DNA from: Metarhizobium sp964253915
Lineage (GTDB): Bacteria > Pseudomonadota > Alphaproteobacteria > Rhizobiales > Rhizobiaceae
Assembly: GCF_964253915.1 (NCBI RefSeq)
Contig: NZ_CAXUSG020000012.1
Span: 1-64,000 of the forward strand
Direction of reading: 5' to 3'
Length of the DNA stretch: 64,000 bases
Below are positions 31,868-40,540 of this stretch, piece by piece. How positions within the stretch are numbered: position 1 is the first letter of the stretch; every line of letters starts with the position of its first letter. Both the position numbers and the translations under genes were made by a program. The notes beneath the pieces are model-generated. The model was not told the origin of the DNA and did not search any database. It saw only the letters and a program-made list of their open reading frames with translations.

Positions 31868-33025
31868 TCAAAGCAGCGACAGCTGCACGCCGCTGCCGTT
31901 CGGCGGCACGAAAAGATCGTCGCGTAACTGCGCACTGCGACGTCCCATGCCGAGCCTCTTGGTGGCCATCTCGAAGCGCCGGCCGATCTGCCAGGCATAA
32001 GGGCCGGCGCCCTTCATGCGCTTGCCGAATTCGGCATCGTAATCCTTGCCGCCGCGCATCGACCGTATCAGCGACATGACATGCCGGTAGCGGTCGGGAT
32101 AATGCTGGAGCAGCCAGTCGCGGAAGAGCGGGCTGACCTCCAGCGGCAGACGCAACAGCACGTAACTCGCTTCCGTTGCTCCGGCAGCCTTGGCGGCATC
32201 GAGAATACGCTCGATCTCATGATCGTTCAGCGCCGGGATAATCGGCGACACCAGAACGCTGGCGGGAATGCCGGCTTCGGTAAGCGCCCGGATCGCTTCA
32301 AGCCGTTTCGGCGGTGTCGCAGCCCGCGGCTCCATCGTCCTTGCCAGCTTGCGGTCGAGCGTCGTCACCGACAGGCCGACCTTGGCAAGTCCCTTGGCGG
32401 CCATTTCCTGCAGGATGTCGATGTCGCGCGTCACCAGCGCCGACTTGGTGACGATCATGACGGGATGGTTGGCCTTGTTCAGCACCTCGAGGATCTGCCG
32501 CATGATGCGCCATTCCCGCTCGATCGGCTGGTAGGGGTCGGTGTTGGTGCCGATGGCGATGGTCCGCACCTTGTAGCCCGGCTTCGCCAGCTCGCGTTCC
32601 AGAAGTTTCGGCGCGTCCGGCTTGGCAAACAGCTTGGCCTCGAAATCGAGACCTGCCGACAGGCCCATATAGCTGTGCGTCGGCCGGGCGAAACAATAGA
32701 TGCAGCCATGTTCGCAGCCGCGATACGGATTGACCGAGCGATCGAAGCCGATGTCAGGCGAATCGTTCTTGGTGATCGCCGTGCGCGGCTTTTCCACCTG
32801 CACCTCGGTCTTGAACGGCGGCAGTTCCTCCAGAGACTGCCAGCCGTCGTCAAAGGCGGCACGCTGCTGCAGCTCGAAACGTCCGTCCGGATTGAGGCCG
32901 GCGCCACGACCGCGCCGCCGCTCGGCATCGACCCGCAGCCCGGAGGCGACGATCAGCGCATCGGCAATATCTGCCGTATTGGCAGGCTGGAAGGCAGCCC
33001 GCCCGACATGGGACAGATCGTTCAT
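31868..33025 (-). CDS. PA0069-family radical SAM protein (SplB-like)
   Basis: 385 aa. The radical SAM cysteines are in YRGCEHGCIYCFARPTHSY, a CxxxCxxC 4Fe-4S site at about 112-119, followed by a TIM-barrel half (about 95-300, with AIGTNTDPYQPIE). This matches the PA0069/COG1533 group, distantly related to spore photoproduct lyase; the function in non-sporulating bacteria is unknown. ATG 33025 is preferred over 33049. Adjacent rnhB hints at a nucleic-acid role, by context only. Confidence 0.9.
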   Translation of the reverse strand: MNDLSHVGRAAFQPANTADIADALIVASGLRVDAERRRGRGAGLNPDGRFELQQRAAFDDGWQSLEELPPFKTEVQVEKPRTAITKNDSPDIGFDRSVNPYRGCEHGCIYCFARPTHSYMGLSAGLDFEAKLFAKPDAPKLLERELAKPGYKVRTIAIGTNTDPYQPIEREWRIMRQILEVLNKANHPVMIVTKSALVTRDIDILQEMAAKGLAKVGLSVTTLDRKLARTMEPRAATPPKRLEAIRALTEAGIPASVLVSPIIPALNDHEIERILDAAKAAGATEASYVLLRLPLEVSPLFRDWLLQHYPDRYRHVMSLIRSMRGGKDYDAEFGKRMKGAGPYAWQIGRRFEMATKRLGMGRRSAQLRDDLFVPPNGSGVQLSLL

Positions 33026-33162
33026 TGGTGTTCTCCGCACGGGGGTCAATTCGCCCCGTCAAATCATGATTAAATTCCTATCGCGAAAATGAGAACATTG
33101 CAAGAACAAAATAGCGGATAGAACGATGGCAATTTCTTGTGCGATGCAGTAATCAGAAAGGC

Positions 33163-33681
33163 ATGTTGACAGTCATCATGGAATGCCGCGATCAGGAGGC
33201 CGAACTGGCGCAGACCCTGTCGGTGCTCGTTGCAGGCGCCGTGGAGGGTCTGGTCAGCGATGTTGTCGTGCTTGATCACGGTTCGAAGGACGGGTCGTCC
33301 GACGTTGCCGATGCCGCCGGCTGCCGTTTCCATCTGCACTGGGACCTGGCCGAAATCGTGCGCGGCGCGCGCGGTGAGTGGTTGTTGCTGCTGGAGCCTG
33401 GCGCGCGGCCGCAAAGCGGATGGGTCGAGGAGATTGCCGAATACATGGCGCTGAACCGCCTGCCGGCGCGGTTTTCTCCATCGGTCAGTTACCGGCTGCC
33501 CCTCTTGAAGCGTATTTTCCGCGCCGTGCCGCCACTCGAGCCGGGCTTCTTGATTTCGAAGAGCCAGGTGCTGGCCGCGGCCAAGCCCGGCCTCTCCTTG
33601 GCCGAACTGGCAAAAGGGCAGAAAACCCGACGTCTGGCGAGCGAACTTATCCCATCTTGGGTGGCGCGCTCGTTGCGCTGA
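33163..33681 (+). CDS. Small GT2-like glycosyltransferase domain protein
   Basis: 172 aa, shorter than normal family 2 glycosyltransferases. The N-terminal Rossmann-like half is visible (LTVIMECRDQEAELAQTL, then VVVLDHGSKDGSSDVAD), but the DxD and acceptor regions of a full enzyme are not obvious. It ends 3 nt from the convergent moaB stop. ATG 33163 gives the natural start of the beta strand; the GTG at 33139 is an alternative. Probably a conserved rhizobial protein of unknown substrate. Confidence 0.7.
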   Translation: MLTVIMECRDQEAELAQTLSVLVAGAVEGLVSDVVVLDHGSKDGSSDVADAAGCRFHLHWDLAEIVRGARGEWLLLLEPGARPQSGWVEEIAEYMALNRLPARFSPSVSYRLPLLKRIFRAVPPLEPGFLISKSQVLAAAKPGLSLAELAKGQKTRRLASELIPSWVARSLR

Positions 33682-33684
33682 CGG

Positions 33685-34239
33685 TTAAGCCGAGGGATTG
33701 CCGCGCTTCAGGTGCTCGTCGAGCCGCGGCATGATTTCCACGAAATTGCAGGGCATGTGGCGATAGTCGAGCTGTCCGGCAAGAATGCCGTCCCAGGCAT
33801 CCTTGCAGGCGCCGGGGGAGCCCGGCAGCACGAAGATGAAGGTGGCATTGGCCACGCCGCCCGTTGCCCGCGACTGGATGGTGGACGTGCCGATCTTGTC
33901 GTAGGAAATGCGGTGGAAGACTTCCGAGAAGCCGTCCATCCGTTTTTCGAACAGCGGTTCCAGCGCCTCGGGCGTCACGTCGCGGCCGGTAAAGCCGGTG
34001 CCGCCGGTGGTGATCACCACATCGATCGTATCGTCGAGCGTCCACGCCTTCACCTGGTCGTAGATGCGGGTGCGGTCATCCGGCACGATGGCGCGAGCCG
34101 AAAGCCGGTGGCCGGCAGCCTCGATGCGGGCGACGAGCGTGTCGCCGGACTTGTCGTCGGCCAATGTCCGCGTATCGGAAACGGTCAGCACGGCGATGCC
34201 GACGGGAATGAACGGGCGGCTTTCGTCCAGGCGGGTCAT
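33685..34239 (-). CDS. moaB: Molybdenum cofactor biosynthesis protein B
   Basis: 184 aa, MogA/MoaB fold. Conserved TVSDTRTLADDKSGD, TTGGTGFTGRDVTPEAL and LPGSPGACKDAW mark the MPT-binding site; it adenylylates molybdopterin. The ATG overlaps the ispE stop by 4 nt (ATGA), so it is co-translated with ispE although the pathways are unrelated. Confidence 0.92.
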   Translation of the reverse strand: MTRLDESRPFIPVGIAVLTVSDTRTLADDKSGDTLVARIEAAGHRLSARAIVPDDRTRIYDQVKAWTLDDTIDVVITTGGTGFTGRDVTPEALEPLFEKRMDGFSEVFHRISYDKIGTSTIQSRATGGVANATFIFVLPGSPGACKDAWDGILAGQLDYRHMPCNFVEIMPRLDEHLKRGNPSA

Positions 34240-35129
34240 ACCGTGCCTCCGGCAAAGGTTTCTGTCGCCTGGACATACCAGTCCGGCCGGGCGGCGTGAA
34301 GCGCGGCGGCTGCTTTTCCGGCAAGGTGTGGATCGGTAAACAGCGCAAAACAGGTCGCGCCGGACCCCGACATCCGCACCATCGAGGCGTTTTGGTGCAA
34401 CAACAGGCCTCTCGCCTCTTCGATCTCGCCGACGAGGCTTTTGGCAGGTGCTTCCAGGTCGTTGCGGCCAGAGGAAAGCCAGGAAAGCCAATCCGCGCGA
34501 TCCGTCGAGGACGGCAGCGCTGGGAGCGGCGCGTTATGCTTGTCCGTCAGCAGTTTGAAGATCGCCGGCGTCGAGACCGCCTTCAGCGGGTTGACCAGCA
34601 CGCAGGAAAAAGCGGGCAACTGTGGAAGGCGCTCGATCTCGTCGCCGATGCCGCGGGCAAGCAGCGGGCGTCCGGCAAGGCACATCGGTACATCGGCGCC
34701 AAGGCGCAGGGCGATGGCGTGCAGCACTGGCGCCGGCACGTCATGCTTCCACAGCCTTTGCAGGCCCCGCAGCGCAGCCGCCGCGTCGGCCGAACCGCCG
34801 CCGATGCCGGAAGCAACCGGCAAGTTCTTTTCGAGATGGATGTGAACGGCCGGTGCCTGCAAACCTTCGGCGGCAAATGCTGCCCGCAAGGCATCCCGCG
34901 CCTTCAACACCAGATTGGCCTGCGGATCTTCCGCCTGCAACAAAGATCCGAACCGGCCGGAGAGGGTGAAGTGATCGGCCTCGGCCGGCGAAAGCGTCAC
35001 GCGGTCGCCGGCAACGGCGAAGGTCACCACCGATTCCATCAAGTGGTAACCATCCGGCCGCTGGCCGATCACATGCAGCGCCAGATTGATCTTGGCCGGC
35101 GCCGGCTCGGTAATGCTGTCCGCGGTCAC
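34236..35129 (-). CDS. ispE: 4-diphosphocytidyl-2-C-methyl-D-erythritol kinase
   Basis: 297 aa GHMP kinase of the MEP isoprenoid pathway. It has the N-terminal PAKINLALHVIGQRPDGYH block and the ATP loop PVASGIGGGSADAAAAL (about 101-117). It starts with GTG 35129, 15 nt after the stop of the TPR gene; no ATG precedes the conserved N-terminus. The polyprenyl synthase gene two genes upstream belongs to the same isoprenoid theme. Confidence 0.95.
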   Translation of the reverse strand: MTADSITEPAPAKINLALHVIGQRPDGYHLMESVVTFAVAGDRVTLSPAEADHFTLSGRFGSLLQAEDPQANLVLKARDALRAAFAAEGLQAPAVHIHLEKNLPVASGIGGGSADAAAALRGLQRLWKHDVPAPVLHAIALRLGADVPMCLAGRPLLARGIGDEIERLPQLPAFSCVLVNPLKAVSTPAIFKLLTDKHNAPLPALPSSTDRADWLSWLSSGRNDLEAPAKSLVGEIEEARGLLLHQNASMVRMSGSGATCFALFTDPHLAGKAAAALHAARPDWYVQATETFAGGTV

Positions 35130-35144
35130 GACAGGCGAGGACTC

Positions 35145-37103
35145 TTACTTCACCTTTGCCGGCAGCTTGATAACTTCGCCGGTCTTCAGGTCTTCCGGAT
35201 TGCCCTTCAGCGCCGGGTTGAGTTCGAGGATCTCGTTGACGCGGTTGCCGTCGCCGAGGATTTTTTCGGCGATCTTGGCAACGGTGTCGCCGGCCGCGAT
35301 GGTGTAATCCGTCGTCGGAGCCTCGGTCTTGTTGACTGCGACCTGCTGCTGTGGCCCGTCGCTCAGCCCGTCCTTGATCTTCGCCTCGATCTTCGGGATC
35401 TCGGTCATTTCCGGCTTCATCGTCAGGGCGCGCTGCCACTGGTAGCGGGCCTCGAACGTGCGGCCGACACGCCAGTAGGCGTCGCCCAGATGGTCGTTGA
35501 TCGTCGCATCGCCAGCCTTCAGCTGTGCGGCGCGCTCCAGTTCGTTGACGGCTTCCTCGAAGCGGCCGAGGCGGAAATAGGCCCAGCCGAGCGAATCGAC
35601 GATGTAGCCGTCATCCGGCCGCAGCTCGACGGCGCGCTTGATCATATCAAGCCCCTCGTCGAGATTGCGGTTCATGTCGACCCAGGAATAACCGAGATAG
35701 TTGAGAACCTGCGGCTGGTCCGGGTTGAGTTCCAGCGCCTTGCGGAAGTTCGGCTCGGCCTGCTCCCACTTCTTCAGCCGCTCATAAGCGATGCCGCGCT
35801 GGAAGAAGATCGTCCAGTTGCCACGGTTCGGCACCGGGCCGATCACCTCGACGGCCTTGTCGAAATTGTCCGCCATGGCCGCATAGTCCTTGGCGTCAGA
35901 AAGCACGCTGCCGTAAGCGATGTAGCTGCGGATATCCTTGGGATCGGAATCGATCAGCGACTTCAGATGCTTCTTGGCTTCGTCGACATCGCCGGTCTGG
36001 GCGAGCGCCATGCCGAGCTGCAGCTCGGAAATCCGCCGCATCGGCGAATCCTGCGGCACGCGGCGATAGAACTCGATGGCGCGTTGCGGCTGCTCGGCAT
36101 TTTCGGCCAGTCCGCCGAGGAGCACCAGCGTATCGGCGCTTTCCGGGTCGAGCGCGTAGGAGGCCTGCAGGTAGAGCGCAACGGCGTCGTCGGCGCCCTG
36201 CCGGTTCAGCGCGCTGCCGACGGAGAACAGCACGGCCGCTGCACCCTGTGCCGCCGTCGTGATCTGCTGCTCCGGCTTTTCACCCTTCTCGATGCTCTGG
36301 CGAAGGGCATTCAGCGGCGCATAATTGTTGATGAAGTTGTCGCCGGCAGAAATCGCGTCCAGCGCCTTCTGCTTGTTGCCTTCCTTGGCTTCCAGCCGTG
36401 CCAGCGCCATCACGGCGCGCACATAGGTGTCCGGTGCCGTCTGGCCGCCGTCACGGTCGGCCACGGCTTCGCTGAGGTGCGAACGCGCCTTGGAGGTGTC
36501 GCCGCTGGCAGCCGCCAGCGCGCCGGCATGGTAATGCTTGAAGATGTCGAACCACTGCGGGCCCTTCATGCCTTCGATCAGCGCCAGGGCGTCCTTGCTC
36601 TTGCCGTCACCCATGCGGGCCCAGGCAACGAGCAGGCTGTTCATCATCCGCTCGAGATCGTTCGGGCCTTCATACTTGAGGATCTTCTCCGCCGAAGCGT
36701 AGTCCTTCTCGTAGATGGCATTGAGGCCGCGGACGATGGTCGTGATGCGCTCGACGGAGGGATCGTTCTTCATCTGCTCGGCCAGCTTGACGCCGTCCTG
36801 GAAGTCGCCGTTCATGAACAGCGCGATCATCAGCCGCTGGCGGATCTCGGGATTGCCCGGCTCCAGCTCCAGCGCCTTGCGATAGAGCGAAATGGCGTTC
36901 TTGTAGTCCTTGTCCACATCGGCCGTGCGTCCGGCGAGGAAAGCACCGGCAAAGGTCGTTGCGGTGGAGGGGTCGAAGGTTTCCACCTGTTCGCTTGCAG
37001 GCGCCTTTTCGGCCTGGGCGTAAGCCATCGGGGCCGCCCCGGCGACCATCAGAACCGCGATCGCGACGCCGGAAAGAAGACGGTGGGCAACTGTCTGCCG
37101 CAT
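35145..37103 (-). CDS. Secreted tetratricopeptide-repeat protein with C-terminal LysM domain
   Basis: 652 aa. The signal peptide (MRQTVAHRLLSG, hydrophobic, cleavage near MAYAQA) is followed by many TPR units (about 45-585, e.g. NAISLYRKALELEPGNPEI and AEPNFRKALELNPDQPQVL). The C-terminal segment (about 600-650, TDYTIAAGDTVAKIAEKIL) has the LysM pattern for peptidoglycan binding. ATG 37103 has AAAGG 8 nt upstream; ATG 37118 is also in frame. It lies in a run with ispE and moaB. Likely periplasmic or outer-membrane associated scaffold. The antisense strand stays open for 958 codons, but that is a by-product of codon usage. Confidence 0.85.
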   Translation of the reverse strand: MRQTVAHRLLSGVAIAVLMVAGAAPMAYAQAEKAPASEQVETFDPSTATTFAGAFLAGRTADVDKDYKNAISLYRKALELEPGNPEIRQRLMIALFMNGDFQDGVKLAEQMKNDPSVERITTIVRGLNAIYEKDYASAEKILKYEGPNDLERMMNSLLVAWARMGDGKSKDALALIEGMKGPQWFDIFKHYHAGALAAASGDTSKARSHLSEAVADRDGGQTAPDTYVRAVMALARLEAKEGNKQKALDAISAGDNFINNYAPLNALRQSIEKGEKPEQQITTAAQGAAAVLFSVGSALNRQGADDAVALYLQASYALDPESADTLVLLGGLAENAEQPQRAIEFYRRVPQDSPMRRISELQLGMALAQTGDVDEAKKHLKSLIDSDPKDIRSYIAYGSVLSDAKDYAAMADNFDKAVEVIGPVPNRGNWTIFFQRGIAYERLKKWEQAEPNFRKALELNPDQPQVLNYLGYSWVDMNRNLDEGLDMIKRAVELRPDDGYIVDSLGWAYFRLGRFEEAVNELERAAQLKAGDATINDHLGDAYWRVGRTFEARYQWQRALTMKPEMTEIPKIEAKIKDGLSDGPQQQVAVNKTEAPTTDYTIAAGDTVAKIAEKILGDGNRVNEILELNPALKGNPEDLKTGEVIKLPAKVK

Positions 37104-37219
37104 GAACAAGCCTTTCATCAGGGACGGGTCAAGCCCGAAAGCATAAGGAACACGGGCGTAATGATTCCGTAACAGAATGGCTTTTTTGAAGCAGCCCCGC
37201 AAGGAATTCCGCGCGTGCC

Positions 37220-38236
37220 TCAGTTCACCCGCTGGATGGAGAAGTCGATGACCTCCATCAGCGCCGTCTTCCAGGCGGATTGCGGCAGCGGCGCCAGCGC
37301 GTCGCGGGCGATGGTGCCGTAATGTTTGGCGCGGGCGATTGTGTCGGCAAGGCTGCCGTATTTGGTGATCAGGCCGAGCGCCTTTTCGAGGTTTTCCTCG
37401 CTGCTGTTGCCGCCTTCGATGGCGTCGCGCCAGAAGGCGCGTTCGTCCGGCGTGCCCCGGCGATAGGCGAGGATGACGGGCAGGGTGATCTTGCCCTCGC
37501 GGAAATCGTCGCCGACATTCTTGCCGAGATCGGCGGCCTTGCCGCCGTAATCCAGCGCATCATCGACCAGCTGGAAGGCGAGGCCGAGGTTCATGCCGTA
37601 GGATTTCAGCGCGTTGCGGCCTGCCTTGTCGGTCCTGGCGACGATCGGGCCAACTTCGGCGGCAGCGGCAAACAGCGCTGCCGTCTTGGCGCGGATCACC
37701 TGCAGGTAATCATCCTCGGTCGTCTCCATGTTCTTGGCGACGGACAGCTGCAGCACCTCGCCCTCGGCGATCACCGAAGCGGCGGTGGACAAAACGTCGA
37801 GTGCATCGAGCGAACCGACATCGACCATCATGCGAAACGCCTGGCCGAGCAGGAAGTCGCCGACCAGCACGCTCGCCTGGTTGCCCCAGATCATCCGCGC
37901 CGTCGATTTGCCGCGGCGCAGGTCGCTTTCGTCGACGACGTCATCGTGCAGCAGTGTGGCGGTGTGCATGAACTCGACGCTGGTGGCGAGCTTCACATGC
38001 GCATCGCCCTCGTAGCCGAACATCGCGGCGGAGGCGAGTGTCAGCATCGGCCGCAGGCGTTTGCCGCCCGAGGAGATCAGGTGGTTGGCGACCTCGGGAA
38101 TCATCTGCACGTCGGAACCGGCCCGCGACAGGATGAGCTGGTTGACGCGCTCCATGTCCGCCTTGGTCAGATCGACGAGCGGCTTCACCGAAGCCTGTTT
38201 GTTCTTGCCTTCTTCAAGCGGTATTACGACGCCCAA
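37220..38236 (-). CDS. ispB: Polyprenyl (octaprenyl/decaprenyl) diphosphate synthase
   Basis: 338 aa trans-prenyltransferase making the ubiquinone side chain. The two Asp-rich motifs are LLHDDVVDESDLRRG (first, DDxxD) and LVDDALDYGG (second), plus GGKRLRP for diphosphate binding. No ATG fits: TTG 38236, 9 nt after AGGAG, begins GVVIPLEEG, the likely start, while the TTG at 38272 has no ribosome site. UbiA in this window uses its product. Chain length is not readable; rhizobia usually have Q10. Confidence 0.9.
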   Translation of the reverse strand: MGVVIPLEEGKNKQASVKPLVDLTKADMERVNQLILSRAGSDVQMIPEVANHLISSGGKRLRPMLTLASAAMFGYEGDAHVKLATSVEFMHTATLLHDDVVDESDLRRGKSTARMIWGNQASVLVGDFLLGQAFRMMVDVGSLDALDVLSTAASVIAEGEVLQLSVAKNMETTEDDYLQVIRAKTAALFAAAAEVGPIVARTDKAGRNALKSYGMNLGLAFQLVDDALDYGGKAADLGKNVGDDFREGKITLPVILAYRRGTPDERAFWRDAIEGGNSSEENLEKALGLITKYGSLADTIARAKHYGTIARDALAPLPQSAWKTALMEVIDFSIQRVN

Positions 38237-38344
38237 CGACCCGGACTCCTGTTCATTCTTTGCAAAAGACAATAGAAAGGGCCGGTTAGCGCGGCAAGAG
38301 GCGAATTGTCTCGCTCATGCGAATTTGACAGGGATTTCATCGGA

Positions 38345-38575
38345 ATGCTCGAACTCATCCGCACCAACGATCCGGTCCTGCTCTCCTTTGCCGAGAGCCT
38401 GATGAAGGATGCCGGCATTCATTGCATGGTCGCCGACCAGGGAATGAGCATTCTGGAAGGCTCGCTCGGCATGCTGCCGCGCCGTTTCCTGGTCGAAAGC
38501 GACCGGGCGGACGAGGCGCGCGCCATTCTGACCGATGCCGGCCTTGCGGACGAATTGCGCGATGCACCACGCTGA
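38345..38575 (+). CDS. DUF2007 family protein (putative signal-transducing)
   Basis: 76 aa: MLELIRTNDPVLLSFAESLMKDAGI and EGSLGMLPRRFLVESDRADEARAIL match DUF2007, a small ferredoxin-like fold of unknown role. ATG 38345 is the family start. Its last 14 nt overlap the methyltransferase gene, so the two are coupled. Divergent from ispB. Confidence 0.85.
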   Translation: MLELIRTNDPVLLSFAESLMKDAGIHCMVADQGMSILEGSLGMLPRRFLVESDRADEARAILTDAGLADELRDAPR

Positions 38576-39365
38576 GCCGAAGGAGGTCGCAGGCCCCCAG
38601 GCCGAGACCCTCGATGCCTTTCACTACGGTCGTTTCCACGTGTTGCAGCCGAAGGGCAGGGGGCACCGGTCGGGCATGGATGCCATGCTGCTGGCCGCGC
38701 TCGTCGCCGATGAGCGGCCGATCCGCGTTGCCGATCTCGGCGCCGGCGCAGGTGCTGCCGGCATGGCGGTCGCCTCGCGGCTGGCAAACGCCGAGGTGGT
38801 CCTTGCGGAACGATCGCCGGACATGGCCGATTATGCCCGCCGCAGCGCCGTCCATCCGCTCAATGCCCACATGGCTGCCCGGCTGTCCGTCGTCGAGGCG
38901 GACGTGACGGCCACCGGCCGGGCAAGGCGCGCCATGGGGCTCGACGACGACAGTTTCGACCACGTGATCATGAACCCGCCCTTCAACGACGGCAGCGACC
39001 GGCGCACGCCGGATGCGCTGAAGGCGGAAGCGCATGCCATGCATGACGGCCTGTTCGAAAGCTGGGTGCGCACGGCCGGCGCCATTCTGCGCCCCGGCGG
39101 TCAACTGTCCCTGATCGCCCGGCCGGAATCGATTGCCGAGATCATCGCCGCCTGCGGCCGCCGCTTCGGTGGCATCGAAATTACTGCCCTGCATCCTCGC
39201 GCCGGCGAGAATGCCGTGCGCATCCTGGTGACGGCGATCAAGGGGTCGCGTGCCCGCCTCAGCCAGCGTTTCCCGCTGGTGATGCATGAAGAGGACACCC
39301 ACCGCTTCGCCGCCCTGTTCGACGATTTCAACAACGGCCGGGCCGCCTACGCCCGAAAACGCTGA
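38562..39365 (+). CDS. TrmN6-like tRNA1(Val) (adenine37-N6)-methyltransferase family protein
   Basis: 267 aa SAM-dependent methylase. Motif I VADLGAGAGAAGM (about 52-64) and the amino-methylase motif NPPF in HVIMNPPFND (about 136-145) place it in COG4123, whose E. coli member TrmN6 methylates A37 of tRNA-Val. Start ATG 38562, inside the end of the DUF2007 gene. Substrate by family only. Confidence 0.88.
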   Translation: MHHAEPKEVAGPQAETLDAFHYGRFHVLQPKGRGHRSGMDAMLLAALVADERPIRVADLGAGAGAAGMAVASRLANAEVVLAERSPDMADYARRSAVHPLNAHMAARLSVVEADVTATGRARRAMGLDDDSFDHVIMNPPFNDGSDRRTPDALKAEAHAMHDGLFESWVRTAGAILRPGGQLSLIARPESIAEIIAACGRRFGGIEITALHPRAGENAVRILVTAIKGSRARLSQRFPLVMHEEDTHRFAALFDDFNNGRAAYARKR

Positions 39366-39442
39366 ATTTTACGTCGTGCCGCTTGTGTTCGCCGTAGCGA
39401 TACACACATATCCCGGCAGGTTTTCAAACATAGGGATGACGG

Positions 39443-40306
39443 ATGGCGGGTTTTCTGAAGCGGCTTTTACCGAAACGCTTTCGCAAGAAAAGAGTGGTCA
39501 TCCCGGTCGTTAGGCTTCACGGCGCCATCCAGGCGGGCGGCAGCGCCTTCCGCCCCGCGCTCAATCTCGCCTCCTACTCCGCCGCCCTGGAAAAGGCCTT
39601 CGCGATGAAGGAAGCGCCGGCGGTGGCGCTGTCGATCAATTCTCCGGGCGGTTCGCCGGTGCAGTCCCGGATGCTCTATCAGCGCATTCGGTCGCTTGCG
39701 GGAGAAAACGGCAAGAAGGTCTTCGTGTTCGTCGAGGATGTCGCGGCCTCCGGCGGCTACATGATCGCGCTCGCCGGTGACGAGATCTTCGCCGACCCCA
39801 CCTCGATCGTCGGTTCCATCGGCGTCGTTTCCGGCGGCTTCGGCTTTCCCGAGCTTCTTCGCAAGATCGGTGTCGAGCGGCGCGTCTATACCGCCGGCGA
39901 AAACAAGGTGATCCTCGATCCGTTCCAGGAAGAAAAGCCGCAGGACATCGAATATCTGAAGACGCTGCAGCTCGATATCCATGCGGTGTTCATCGACATG
40001 GTCAAGGCGCGACGCGGCGAAAAGCTGTCCTCCGAGCCGGAGGTCTTCTCCGGCCTGTTCTGGACGGGCACGCGTGGCCTCGAACTGGGATTGATCGACG
40101 GTCTCGCCGACATGCGCCAGGAATTGCGCAAGCGGTATGGCGACAAGGTCAAGCTGGAACTGGTCACCGGTGCCCGCGGTTTCCTCGGTCGCCGCGCGCC
40201 GGGCGTGTTCGGCAGCGCAAGGGCCGAAGAGGTTGCGGCAGCAGCCGCATCGGGGCTTGCCGGAACGCTGGAAGACAAGGCATTGTGGAGCCGTTACGGA
40301 CTTTGA
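39443..40306 (+). CDS. S49-family serine peptidase (SppA/SohB-like)
   Basis: 287 aa. The nucleophile Ser lies in DVAASGGYMIALA (about residue 106); SINSPGGSPVQS shapes the oxyanion hole, and the Lys in YTAGENKVILDPF is a candidate general base. There is no classical signal sequence; the N-terminus is basic. Signal peptide peptidases of this short type work at the inner membrane. Followed 18 nt later by a small membrane protein gene that may be a partner. Confidence 0.9.
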   Translation: MAGFLKRLLPKRFRKKRVVIPVVRLHGAIQAGGSAFRPALNLASYSAALEKAFAMKEAPAVALSINSPGGSPVQSRMLYQRIRSLAGENGKKVFVFVEDVAASGGYMIALAGDEIFADPTSIVGSIGVVSGGFGFPELLRKIGVERRVYTAGENKVILDPFQEEKPQDIEYLKTLQLDIHAVFIDMVKARRGEKLSSEPEVFSGLFWTGTRGLELGLIDGLADMRQELRKRYGDKVKLELVTGARGFLGRRAPGVFGSARAEEVAAAAASGLAGTLEDKALWSRYGL

Positions 40307-40324
40307 GCCGGAAGGACGGGGGAG

Positions 40325-40516
40325 ATGGCACAACTTATATTTCTGATCATTCTCGTCGCAGGCGGCTGGATTCTCTACAAGCGCTTCATCGGCGATGCCC
40401 AGAAGCTGGCCGCCAAGTCCAGGCAAGCGGAACGCGAGCGCGAAACGGGTGCCATGGGCACCCTCATCAAGGACCCCGCCACCGGCGAATATCGGGTCAA
40501 GCGCCCGGACGAGTGA
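40325..40516 (+). CDS. Small membrane-anchored protein of unknown function
   Basis: 63 aa: one N-terminal membrane helix (LIFLIILVAGGWILYKRF), a charged linker, and a tail LIKDPATGEYRVKRPDE. It follows the S49 peptidase gene after 18 nt, with GGGGGAG upstream. Not recognised as a named family; I recall similar short proteins annotated as hypothetical in rhizobia. Confidence 0.7.
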   Translation: MAQLIFLIILVAGGWILYKRFIGDAQKLAAKSRQAERERETGAMGTLIKDPATGEYRVKRPDE

Positions 40517-40540
40517 TCCTCGTCCGGCGGCGGTTGTGCG

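Noticed and set aside
34296..37172. A 958-codon open frame on the plus strand antisense to ispE and the TPR gene
   Set aside because: It mirrors the codon pattern of the real minus-strand genes, is His/Arg/Gln/Gly-rich without any domain, and has no ribosome site. It is a shadow of high-GC coding DNA.
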